Below, piece by piece: positions 57,901-64,000 of a DNA stretch of 64,000 nucleotides. The number at the start of each line of letters is the position of its first letter. The first letter of the stretch is position 1. The stretch comes from Flavobacteriales bacterium. Lineage in GTDB: Bacteria > Bacteroidota > Bacteroidia > Flavobacteriales_F > PHOS-HE28. Both the position numbers and the translations under genes were made by a program. The notes under the pieces were generated by a model, which did no database searches, was not told the origin of the DNA, and saw only the letters and a list, made by a program, of their open reading frames with translations. Location of the stretch: the NCBI GenBank assembly GCA_023382455.1, contig JAHDVX010000010.1:55615-119614 (forward strand), given 5' to 3'.

Positions 57901-58841
57901 ACCTGCCTGTCGTTGAAAACGGTCACTTCATCGGTGGGTGAAGCAGTGGTCAACTGTGCCGGGCCGATGCGCTTGGGCAGATCGGTGCCAATGCCCAGGA
58001 AATAGCTGGCCGAATCGGAGTAGACGTTCTTCACATGCGAGAAATACCGACCATCCGGGCTGGTCACCCAGCGCTGTGCCCCGCTGGCGTGGAACAACAG
58101 GCGGTCGCCGGGGCCGAACACCCCATCGCCGCCATCCTCCACCAGAATGGCGTTCTGCAAGAGGTCGGTGGGCAGGTGCGGCAGATTGGTAAAAGGAAGC
58201 AGGCCGGCGTGGTTGCCGTAGATGTTGATGGCGTCAGAGGCGAGGTTCTCCACGTCCACGCCCAATTGCTGGAGGAAGGAATAGGTGAGCTCGTAAACGC
58301 CTTCCTTGGCCACGGTGAACCGGTACCAATCGCCTTGGGCCAGCTTGGAATGATCGGGGTACACCGCGGACCGGGCGCCTCCCTTGGCCCCGTGCTCCTC
58401 CACGATGTTCAGCCGGTAGCTCATCAGCCGTTGGATGCGGCCATTGGCCGGGTTCCGTCGGTAGGGTTCGATGTCCACCAAGGCCACTGGGCGCTTCCGT
58501 GCATGGCCCAGGGCGGTGCGCAGCACCGGTTCCGGGCCGGGTGTGCCCAGGCCCGGCAGGGCTTCAAGCTCGGCGGGGCTCAGGTCCTGCCATTGTTGGT
58601 CGGTGAGGTGGGCGGTGAAGCCGGTGGTTCCGCTGGTCAGTTCGCGGTGTTCGTGCGCCATCGGCAACTGGGACCGATCGGCATCAAACCGGGCATTGGC
58701 CCACCAGGCAGGCAGCGCAGGGGTGGTGGACGCCGCAGCGGGGATCCGGCCTGGCCCATCCTGTTGGGTCCGCAGCGGCTGGAGCTGTTGGGCCGAGGCG
58801 GGGATGGAAGCAAGGAGGATCAGGCCGAAAAGGGTCCGCAT
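54951..58841 (-). CDS. porU: Type IX secretion sortase PorU (C25 family)
   Basis: 1296 residues from Met at 58841, which starts a signal peptide (MRTLFGLILLASIPASAQ); 78 further upstream codons are open but have no signal. PorU cuts the sorting domain from T9SS cargo and links the protein to surface lipid. The gingipain-like C25 domain has the catalytic His in VNYVGHGGEVGWSHERI (near residue 796) and Cys in LFMTATCEFSRWDDP (near 831). The C-terminus resembles a sorting domain (NRPCTTLDCQVQVFTISGRL, YLYRLSITTPTGEKADKIEK) and, as in other PorU proteins, is probably kept. It is divergent from the PorP/SprF gene and is followed by porV. Confidence 0.94.
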   Translation of the reverse strand: MRTLFGLILLASIPASAQQLQPLRTQQDGPGRIPAAASTTPALPAWWANARFDADRSQLPMAHEHRELTSGTTGFTAHLTDQQWQDLSPAELEALPGLGTPGPEPVLRTALGHARKRPVALVDIEPYRRNPANGRIQRLMSYRLNIVEEHGAKGGARSAVYPDHSKLAQGDWYRFTVAKEGVYELTYSFLQQLGVDVENLASDAINIYGNHAGLLPFTNLPHLPTDLLQNAILVEDGGDGVFGPGDRLLFHASGAQRWVTSPDGRYFSHVKNVYSDSASYFLGIGTDLPKRIGPAQLTTASPTDEVTVFNDRQVLDIDGVNVVKSGRTMFSDVYDQVTSYNYSFQVPNLHAGDTARLQVNVMGRSIGGNSSFTVQAAGTTTTIPIVAVGTNETAPYGSYASTVIGVPAVGSSLTVSVAFNKYDPITSIGYMDFLELNARRDLRMSGDQLAFRDLASVGPGRVGHFVLEQAQSVWRIWEVTTPTDVREVEAPLSGTQRSFLAATDSLREFIAFRNSGLLQPTAIGPVPAQDLHATPTGTDLVIVAPAEFLGEGQRLAQRRAEEGLNVVLATTQQVYNEFSCGQRDATAIKRYMKMLYDRAGTDPMAMPRYLLLMGDGSYNNLNQGLNNQNWIPTYQSLDAWSWTRSYTSDDYFVILDDDEGEEPNDLIDMGVGRLPVSSLQQAKAVVDKLLGYDKLDLLSAAGTTCDAAGDGGAADWRNSVLFCSDDQDGSRFEGDIHMANSDQLARRVEHEEPCLNVNKIYLDAYVQYSTPGGQRYPEASGELRDRVQKGCLLVNYVGHGGEVGWSHERILDNATILGWTNFDRLPLFMTATCEFSRWDDPVRTSAGEYVLLNPNGGGIGLMTTTRLAFSSQNQAISNDFYDVVFLPTDEQGRDQRLGDTYRRAKVAATPASNTGTPNHRNFSLLGDPSMRLAMARNTAMVTAITDTLGNPLDTIKALATVRISGTVNGTDGQVLTDFNGVVMPTIYDKQTDVSTLVNDPAPTASPFEFKVRRNVIYRGRATVTNGQFQFTFVVPKDIDYRVDSGRVSLYAEGLATNACGYSNSPLVGGTDNTALADNEGPGIELYMNDASFVNGGTTNETPLLFAKLFDRSGINTMGSSIGHDLTAVLDANTQNAVVLNDWYEADKDTYRSGQVRYRFSGIAEGSHTLDLKAWDVYNNSSNKSIEFVVAPSAELALEHVLNYPNPFTTHTEFYFEHNRPCTTLDCQVQVFTISGRLVKTINRRLDCEGFRSEPLAWNGLDDHGDRIGRGVYLYRLSITTPTGEKADKIEKLVILR

Positions 58842-59016
58842 GTGTTCGCAATGGGCTTTTGTCCGCCGAATGGGCCGAAAGTATACCTTCGGCCCGTTCA
58901 ATACGGGACAACCCGTCAACGGCCGACATGGCTTCTTATTGCGGGTACAATAACAACGAACTGCGGCACGCTGCGTATACTTGGCGGTCTCAAAAGGCAC
59001 TGAACGATCGTGTAGC
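58842..59016. promoter_or_regulatory. Divergent promoter region between porU and the PorP/SprF gene
   Basis: 175 bases without a gene. Near 58874-58884 the minus strand reads TATACTTTCGG, and near 58975-58983 the plus strand reads TATACTTGG; both are close to the TAnnTTTG element and lie about 35 bases upstream of their starts. The similarity of the two suggests the T9SS genes on either side are driven by the same sigma factor. Confidence 0.4.
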
Positions 59017-59994
59017 ATGAGAAAATGGACCGGCAGAAGCGCGGCATTGATGCTCGCGTTGAGTCTTTTGGGCACCTTCTCCGCGGCGGCGCAGGACCCC
59101 CAGTTTACGCAGTTTTACGCCAACCCGCTCTACCTGAACCCGGCCTTCGCGGGTACGGCGCGCTGCCCGCGGGTGACGCTCAACTACCGCAACCAGTGGC
59201 CCGCCCTCAGCGGCACGTTCGTCACCTCCAGTGCCAGCTATGACCAGGACGTGCGGGGCATCATGGGCGGCCTGGGCCTGCTGGTCACCAGCGACCAGGC
59301 GGGCAAGGGCACGCTGAACACCACCACCGTGAGCGGCATCTACTCCTACACCCAGGCGGTGAGCCGCAAATTCTCCATCAAGGCCGGCTTCCAGGCCACC
59401 TACTTCCAGAAATCGCTGGATTGGAACAAGCTCACCTTCGGGGACATGATCGACCCGCGGCGCGGCTTCATCTACGCCACCAACGACATTCCCCGTGGCG
59501 GCAGCGTGGGCAACGCCGACTTTTCCGCCGGCATCCTGGGCTACACCGACATCTTCTTCGTGGGCTTCGCGGCGCACCACCTCACCGAACCAAACGAATC
59601 GCTTATCGTAGGAACGAGCAAGATGCCCATGAAGCTCACCGCCCATGGCGGCGCGGCCATCCCCTTGGGCATGCGCGGCAAGTACGGTGAAGCCAAAACA
59701 AAGATCTCCCCGAACATACTCTACCAGCAACAAGCAGCGTTCCGGCAATTGAACCTGGGCCTGTACGTGGACCACGGCCCCATCATGGCCGGCCTCTGGT
59801 ACCGTTCCAAGGATGCCTTCATCGCCCTCATCGGCTTCCATACCGAGCACATGAAGTTCGGCTACAGCTACGACGTCACCACCAGCAAGCTCACCACCGC
59901 CACGGCGGGATCGCATGAGGTCAGCCTCACCCTGCAATTCGACTGCAAGAAGAAACGCCGCCGGGTACGCACCGTGCCCTGCCCCACGTTCTAA
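59017..59994 (+). CDS. PorP/SprF family type IX secretion outer-membrane protein
   Basis: 325 residues from ATG 59017. A signal peptide ends at FSAAAQ and the family opening DPQFTQFYANPLYLNPAFAG follows immediately. The rest is barrel-like with conserved RVTLNYRNQWPALSG and ASYDQDV blocks, and it ends in a Cys-containing basic tail (DCKKKRRRVRTVPCPTF). Such proteins anchor PorE/PG-binding complexes or export specific adhesins at the outer membrane. gldJ follows after 34 bases, so the two are probably one transcript. Whether it is the core PorP or an SprF-type accessory cannot be told from sequence alone. Confidence 0.9.
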   Translation: MRKWTGRSAALMLALSLLGTFSAAAQDPQFTQFYANPLYLNPAFAGTARCPRVTLNYRNQWPALSGTFVTSSASYDQDVRGIMGGLGLLVTSDQAGKGTLNTTTVSGIYSYTQAVSRKFSIKAGFQATYFQKSLDWNKLTFGDMIDPRRGFIYATNDIPRGGSVGNADFSAGILGYTDIFFVGFAAHHLTEPNESLIVGTSKMPMKLTAHGGAAIPLGMRGKYGEAKTKISPNILYQQQAAFRQLNLGLYVDHGPIMAGLWYRSKDAFIALIGFHTEHMKFGYSYDVTTSKLTTATAGSHEVSLTLQFDCKKKRRRVRTVPCPTF

Positions 59995-60028
59995 GGACCA
60001 AGGAACCAGCCACGAACAAACCAAGACC

Positions 60029-61783
60029 ATGAACCTGACACGGCACATCGGCTTGCTCGCCTGCTCGGCCCTGCTGCTCAGCAGCTGCCGATTTGAACAG
60101 AGCACCGCCACAGGTTGGAACTACAACGACTCGCGCAACGGCGGTTTTGAAAAGGCCCCGTTCGAGGAGCAGGAAACCGGACCAGGCCTGGTGCTGATCG
60201 AAGGCGGCCAGTTCACCATGGGCCGCGTGGTGGACGACCTCACCCATGAGTGGAACAACATCCCCCGCACCGTCACGGTTTCATCCTTCTATATGGACGA
60301 GACCGAGGTGACCAACTTCCACTGGCTGGAATACCTCTACTGGCTGGACCGCGTGTATGGTGCCGACTACCCCGAGATCTACAAGAAGGCCCTGCCGGAC
60401 ACCCTGGTGTGGCGCAGCAAGCTCGCCTTCATGGAGCCCAAGGTGGAGTACTACCTGCGCCACCCGGCCTATCGCGACTACCCCGTGGTGGGCGTCAACT
60501 GGCTGCAGGCCAACGACTACTGCGCCTGGCGCGGCGACCGCGTGAACGAGGCCATCCTGATCCGCGAGGGCCTCTTCGAGCACTACCCCAACCAGATCAA
60601 TGAGGACCACTTCACCACCGACAGCTACCTGGCCGGCCAGTACGAGAGCGGCAAGAAGGTGGACGGCGTCCAGGACTTCAACCCCAACCGCGACACCCGC
60701 AACATCCGCATGGAGGATGGCATCGTCCTGCCCCGATACCGCCTCCCGACCGAAGCGGAATGGGAGTTCGCCGCCTACGGCCTGGTGGGCAACACGGTGG
60801 ACGAGCGCATCGTGGAGCGCCGCGTCTATCCGTGGAACGGCCACTTCGTGCGCTACGACAACCGCAAGAAGGGTGGTGCCTTCTTCGGTGACTTCCGCGG
60901 CAACTTCATGCGCGGCCGCGGCGACTACATGGGCGTCTCAGGCAGCCTGAATGACAACGCCGACATCACCGCCCCCGTGTACACCTACTGGCCCAACGAT
61001 TACGGCCTGTACAACATGGCCGGCAACGTGAGCGAATGGACCATGGACGTGTACCGCGCGCTCAGCTTCGAGGACAACAACGACCTGCAGCCCTTCCGCG
61101 GCAACGTGTTCAAGACCAAGGTGCTCAACAGCGACGGGGCCATCGCCGACAAGTACGACAAGGTGATCTACGACATCGACGGCATCAAGTACTGGCTCAC
61201 CCAGTTCCAGGAGAAAATGGCCAACCGCGCCTCCGAGGAGGAAGGCAAGCTGATCGATGACCTGCTCACCAAGATCGAACAGGCCGTGGAACTCAACAAC
61301 CAGCGCAAGTCCGACCCCGCCAACCAGCTGGTGCAGGACATGGTGGACATGATCAAGGGCCAGGACCTGGAGATCTGCCCCAAACTGCTGGCCGGCCTCA
61401 GCGAATACCAGGCTGACCAGCCCGGCCAGCTCAAGGAGCGCCGCGTGACCGTGGAGGAGAACATCGACCGCCGCAACTACCGCGAAAGCGACAACATCGA
61501 CTTCACCGACGGTGATGTGGAAAGCAGCATCTACTACGAGCAGGCCGACTACGAGGGCAATGCCATGTACGACTGGGGCAAGACCACGCTGATCAACGAC
61601 CACGCCCGCGTGTACAAGGGTGCCAGCTGGGCCGACCGCATCTACTGGGCCAATCCCGGTACCCGCCGTTACCTCGACGAGCGCCAAAGCACCGCCACCA
61701 TCGGCTTCCGCTGCGCCATGACCCGCGTGGGAAGCCCCGTGGGCCTGGGCGATGACAAGCGCCGCAAGAGCCTGAAGAAGTAA
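60029..61783 (+). CDS. gldJ: Gliding motility lipoprotein GldJ
   Basis: 584 residues from ATG 60029. A lipoprotein signal ends LLACSALLLSSC (Cys 18 or so). The body is a formylglycine-generating-enzyme-like (SUMF1) domain: GLVLIEGGQFTMGRVVDD, YMDETEVTNFHWLEYLYW, YPVVGVNWLQANDYCAWRGD, RLPTEAEWEFAAYG, YNMAGNVSEWTMDVYR and ATIGFRCAMTR. GldJ stabilises GldK and the T9SS/gliding motor ring. The middle part has a long acidic helical insertion (about residues 390-510) absent from simple SUMF1 proteins but usual in GldJ. It is followed by a terminator hairpin and murF, a gene order seen around gldJ in Flavobacteriia. Confidence 0.93.
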   Translation: MNLTRHIGLLACSALLLSSCRFEQSTATGWNYNDSRNGGFEKAPFEEQETGPGLVLIEGGQFTMGRVVDDLTHEWNNIPRTVTVSSFYMDETEVTNFHWLEYLYWLDRVYGADYPEIYKKALPDTLVWRSKLAFMEPKVEYYLRHPAYRDYPVVGVNWLQANDYCAWRGDRVNEAILIREGLFEHYPNQINEDHFTTDSYLAGQYESGKKVDGVQDFNPNRDTRNIRMEDGIVLPRYRLPTEAEWEFAAYGLVGNTVDERIVERRVYPWNGHFVRYDNRKKGGAFFGDFRGNFMRGRGDYMGVSGSLNDNADITAPVYTYWPNDYGLYNMAGNVSEWTMDVYRALSFEDNNDLQPFRGNVFKTKVLNSDGAIADKYDKVIYDIDGIKYWLTQFQEKMANRASEEEGKLIDDLLTKIEQAVELNNQRKSDPANQLVQDMVDMIKGQDLEICPKLLAGLSEYQADQPGQLKERRVTVEENIDRRNYRESDNIDFTDGDVESSIYYEQADYEGNAMYDWGKTTLINDHARVYKGASWADRIYWANPGTRRYLDERQSTATIGFRCAMTRVGSPVGLGDDKRRKSLKK

Positions 61784-61803
61784 CCGGACCACACGCCCTT
61801 TTC

Positions 61804-61834
61804 AGGCCCCGGACCGTGCAAGCGGCCGGGGCCT
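61804..61834 (+). terminator. Rho-independent terminator after gldJ
   Basis: Perfect 9-bp stem (AGGCCCCGG at 61804-61812 with CCGGGGCCT at 61826-61834) followed by TTTCCTTT. The loop is 13 bases. It separates gldJ from murF, whose own promoter may overlap the T-rich end. Confidence 0.8.
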
Positions 61835-61846
61835 TTCCTTTGCGCC

Positions 61847-63145
61847 ATGGTGAGCATCGGATCGCTTCATGCACGTTTCCTGGACACGGCCGGCGTTTTT
61901 ACGGATACGCGGAAATCCCTGGCCGGCGGCATGTTCTTCGCCCTCAGCGGCCCCCACTTCAACGCCAACGCCTTTGCCGCCAAGGCCCTGGAAAGCGGTG
62001 CGGCCTGCGCCGTGGTGGACGACCCCGCCGTGGCCGTGGACGACCGCTTCCTGCTGGTGCCCGATACCCTGAAGGCCCTGCAGGACCTCGCACGGCACCA
62101 CCGCCGCACCTTCGTCATCCCGTTCATCGCCATCACCGGCACAAACGGTAAAACCACCACTAAGGAATTGACCCACGCTGTGCTGGCCGCCGACCGTGCC
62201 ACCTTGGCCACCGAAGGCAACCTGAACAACCACATCGGCGTGCCGCTCACCCTGCTGAAGCTGAAGCCCGAGCACCGCATCGCCATCATTGAGATGGGTG
62301 CCAGCAAGCCGGGCGACATCGCCGAGCTCTGCGCCATCGCCGAGCCCACGCACGGGCTGATCACCAACATCGGCAAGGCCCACCTCGAAGGCTTCGGAAG
62401 CCTGGAAGGCGTGGTGCGCACCAAGACCGAGCTCTACGCCTGGCTGCGCCGGCATGATGGCACCGCCTTCGTGAACGGGGACGACGCCCTGCTGATGGAA
62501 AAAAGTGAAGGCCTGCAACGCGTCACCTACGGTGGTGCAGAAGGTTTGGGCACGCGCGGCAACGCCGTTGAAAGCGAAGACCCCTGCATGGAACTGGTGT
62601 TCGACGACCACCTTCGCGAACACGGGCATTACCACATCGGCACGCACCTGATCGGCAACTACAACGCCCCCAACGCCTTGGCGGCGGTATGCATCGGCCA
62701 CCACTTCGGCGTGCCCGATGAAGTGATCGCCGAGGCCCTCTCGGAATACACGCCCAGCAACAACCGCTCCCAACTGAAGGACACCGGCCGCAACCAGCTG
62801 ATCCTGGATGCCTACAATGCCAACCCCACCAGCATGGCAGCGGCGCTCACCAACTTCGGGCAGCTCCCCAGCGACCGGCCCAAGCTGGCCATCCTCGGCG
62901 ATATGCTGGAACTGGGCGAGGTGAGCCGGGCTGAACATGCGGCCATCGCCGCCTTGGTGGACCGGCTGGGGCTTCAGGCCTTGCTCGTCGGCAAGGAATT
63001 CGTGCAGGCCGTGGGCGATGCCCGCTGCCATGCCGATGCGGATGCCTTGGCCGCTGTATTGAAAGCCGATCCGCCCACAGGCAAGGTGATCCTGGTGAAG
63101 GGCTCCCGGGGGATCAAGTTGGAAACGGTGGTGGCCGTGCTGTGA
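61847..63145 (+). CDS. murF: UDP-N-acetylmuramoyl-tripeptide--D-alanyl-D-alanine ligase
   Basis: 432 residues. Adds D-Ala-D-Ala to the peptidoglycan precursor, using ATP, in the cytoplasm. N-terminal substrate domain: VFTDTRKSLAGGMFFALSGP. ATP site: FIAITGTNGKTTTKELTHAV (near residues 98-118), TEGNLNNHIGVPLTLL, EMGASKPGDIAELC, GYHIG-type GTHLIGNYNAPNALAAV, and DAYNANPTSMAAAL. Length fits the family. It starts 13 bases after the gldJ terminator hairpin. Confidence 0.95.
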   Translation: MVSIGSLHARFLDTAGVFTDTRKSLAGGMFFALSGPHFNANAFAAKALESGAACAVVDDPAVAVDDRFLLVPDTLKALQDLARHHRRTFVIPFIAITGTNGKTTTKELTHAVLAADRATLATEGNLNNHIGVPLTLLKLKPEHRIAIIEMGASKPGDIAELCAIAEPTHGLITNIGKAHLEGFGSLEGVVRTKTELYAWLRRHDGTAFVNGDDALLMEKSEGLQRVTYGGAEGLGTRGNAVESEDPCMELVFDDHLREHGHYHIGTHLIGNYNAPNALAAVCIGHHFGVPDEVIAEALSEYTPSNNRSQLKDTGRNQLILDAYNANPTSMAAALTNFGQLPSDRPKLAILGDMLELGEVSRAEHAAIAALVDRLGLQALLVGKEFVQAVGDARCHADADALAAVLKADPPTGKVILVKGSRGIKLETVVAVL

Positions 63146-63294
63146 GCGGGAGTGCCCCTGCCCCTCCCCACGCAGCCGCTGTGTGGCACCCAAAGTCCGA
63201 TCGCCCCCCCGCAGGCATGTGACCTTCAGCACATGCTCGCCATGCTCGCGGGAACAAGCGGATGAATGTGCATTCCGTCTATCTTCATCGGCCC

Positions 63295-64000
63295 ATGACT
63301 GCCGAAAAACCCGTCGACCGGAAGGCAGTTGTCCTGGATGCCTTGGAGCACAACGGTCAGCGCCGCATTGCCCTGCGCTTTCCGTACGACACCGCCCTGA
63401 TCGCTGCTGCCAAACAGGCGGGAGCCCAGTGGAGCCGCAGCCAACGGTGCTGGCACCTGCCCAACACACCGGAACATTTGCGTGGGATCTTTCAAGTGTT
63501 CAAGGGCCTTGCTTGGGTGGAGCCGAAGGCGTTGTTCGCCCAAGCACGCCCCGCTTCAACCCCCACGCCCCGCCAACCAAGTTCCAGCCTACGGCCTGTT
63601 CCACTGAACGCAACACAGGAAGCAGCCCTGGCCGCCATGCAGCGCAAGCTGGAGATCGCCCGCTACAGTCCACGCACGATCGACGCGTACCTATCCGCCT
63701 TCCGCCAGCTTTTGCTCCGCTTCCCCGGCAAGCACCCCAATGATATCCGTACGGAGGACATTGAAACCTTCCAGCACGAGCTGACCACCGGACGCAAGGT
63801 GAGCAACAGCTACCTGAACCAGATCGTGAATGCCGTACGCTATTACTACAAGGACGTACTGGGTGATGCCCAGCGTGTAACGTTCATCGAGCGGCCACGC
63901 AAAGAGAGCAAACTGCCGTTGGTCCTGAGCAAAGCAGAAGTGGCGGCCATCCTGAAGGCCCACGATAACCTCAAGCACAAGGCCATGCTCTCCATCACCT
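63295..64000 (+). CDS. Tyrosine recombinase (XerC/D-like integrase), partial
   Basis: Open from ATG 63295 (an in-frame ATG is at 63262) to the window end, about 235 residues. Residues about 15-90 form an N-terminal accessory domain with RRIALRFPYDTALIAAAKQA and WSRSQRCWHLPNTPEHLR, common in Bacteroidota integrases. From about 105 the SAM-like core-binding domain follows (MQRKLEIARYSPRTIDAYLS to VRYYYKDVLG), then the start of the catalytic domain (RPRKESKLPLVLSKAEVAAI). The catalytic Arg, His and Tyr lie beyond base 64000. It is 21 kb from the pheT island, so no link can be claimed. It may belong to a separate element that begins here. Confidence 0.85.
   Translation, partial: MTAEKPVDRKAVVLDALEHNGQRRIALRFPYDTALIAAAKQAGAQWSRSQRCWHLPNTPEHLRGIFQVFKGLAWVEPKALFAQARPASTPTPRQPSSSLRPVPLNATQEAALAAMQRKLEIARYSPRTIDAYLSAFRQLLLRFPGKHPNDIRTEDIETFQHELTTGRKVSNSYLNQIVNAVRYYYKDVLGDAQRVTFIERPRKESKLPLVLSKAEVAAILKAHDNLKHKAMLSIT

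Noticed and set aside
63295..64000. The tyrosine recombinase as the integrase of the pheT island
   Set aside because: It is 21 kb outside the direct repeats, with core genes between, and no third copy of the pheT repeat was noticed near it.

Overview
The window is high-GC DNA from a member of the Bacteroidota, most likely a Flavobacteriales-like lineage. It carries type IX secretion and gliding genes (porU, porV, a PorP/SprF protein, gldJ). Several secreted proteins end in a type A sorting domain, and there are surface proteins with PKD repeats. Promoters use the Bacteroidota -7 element (TAnnTTTG or TAnnTTCG) and Shine-Dalgarno sites are generally missing. I saw no rRNA, tRNA or CRISPR array, and no gene-free stretch exceeds about 250 bases.

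Layout. 1-4493 is the N-terminal part of a giant PKD/Ig-repeat surface protein (minus strand) that runs off the window. 4672-8984 holds a lipoprotein, an outer-membrane barrel protein, a T9SS-exported esterase and proline dehydrogenase. 9070-13235 has overlapping aroB-aroA, a LysM glucosaminidase and a small lipoprotein. 13428-16646 pairs a YtkA-like lipoprotein with a TonB-dependent receptor that looks copper-linked. 16832-23000 carries two T9SS cargo proteins and overlapping hutU-ppa. 23052-26609 has two ECF sigma factor loci, one followed by a protein that seems to span both membranes.

26730-42759 is a defence island of about 16 kb, flanked by a 64-bp direct repeat (one mismatch) of the 3' end of pheT, so it looks integrated at pheT. 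It is framed by hsdR at one end and hsdM at the other. Between them lie a TcmP/Gp37-Gp68 pair, hsdS, an unknown protein, a membrane-anchored alpha/beta hydrolase, and a tightly overlapping operon of Mrr-like nuclease, TIR-like membrane protein, PD-(D/E)XK nuclease and DUF262-HNH protein. An oppositely oriented toxin-antitoxin-SecB chaperone (TAC) module follows. The block from about 31.5 to 37.3 kb is visibly lower in GC than its surroundings.

42701-63145 is core genome: pheT, lysoplasmalogenase, recG, a small methyltransferase, pdhA-pdhC, cdd, a VTC-domain protein with DUF4956, ispF-porV, porU, PorP/SprF-gldJ and murF. The last 700 bases hold the start of a tyrosine recombinase.

The most unusual signal is a set of short palindromic repeats that appear inserted in frame inside conserved genes. 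One 32-bp element is identical, in opposite orientation, in hutU and hsdM, and its outer stem differs between copies by compensating base changes. Other repeats sit in frame in hsdR.
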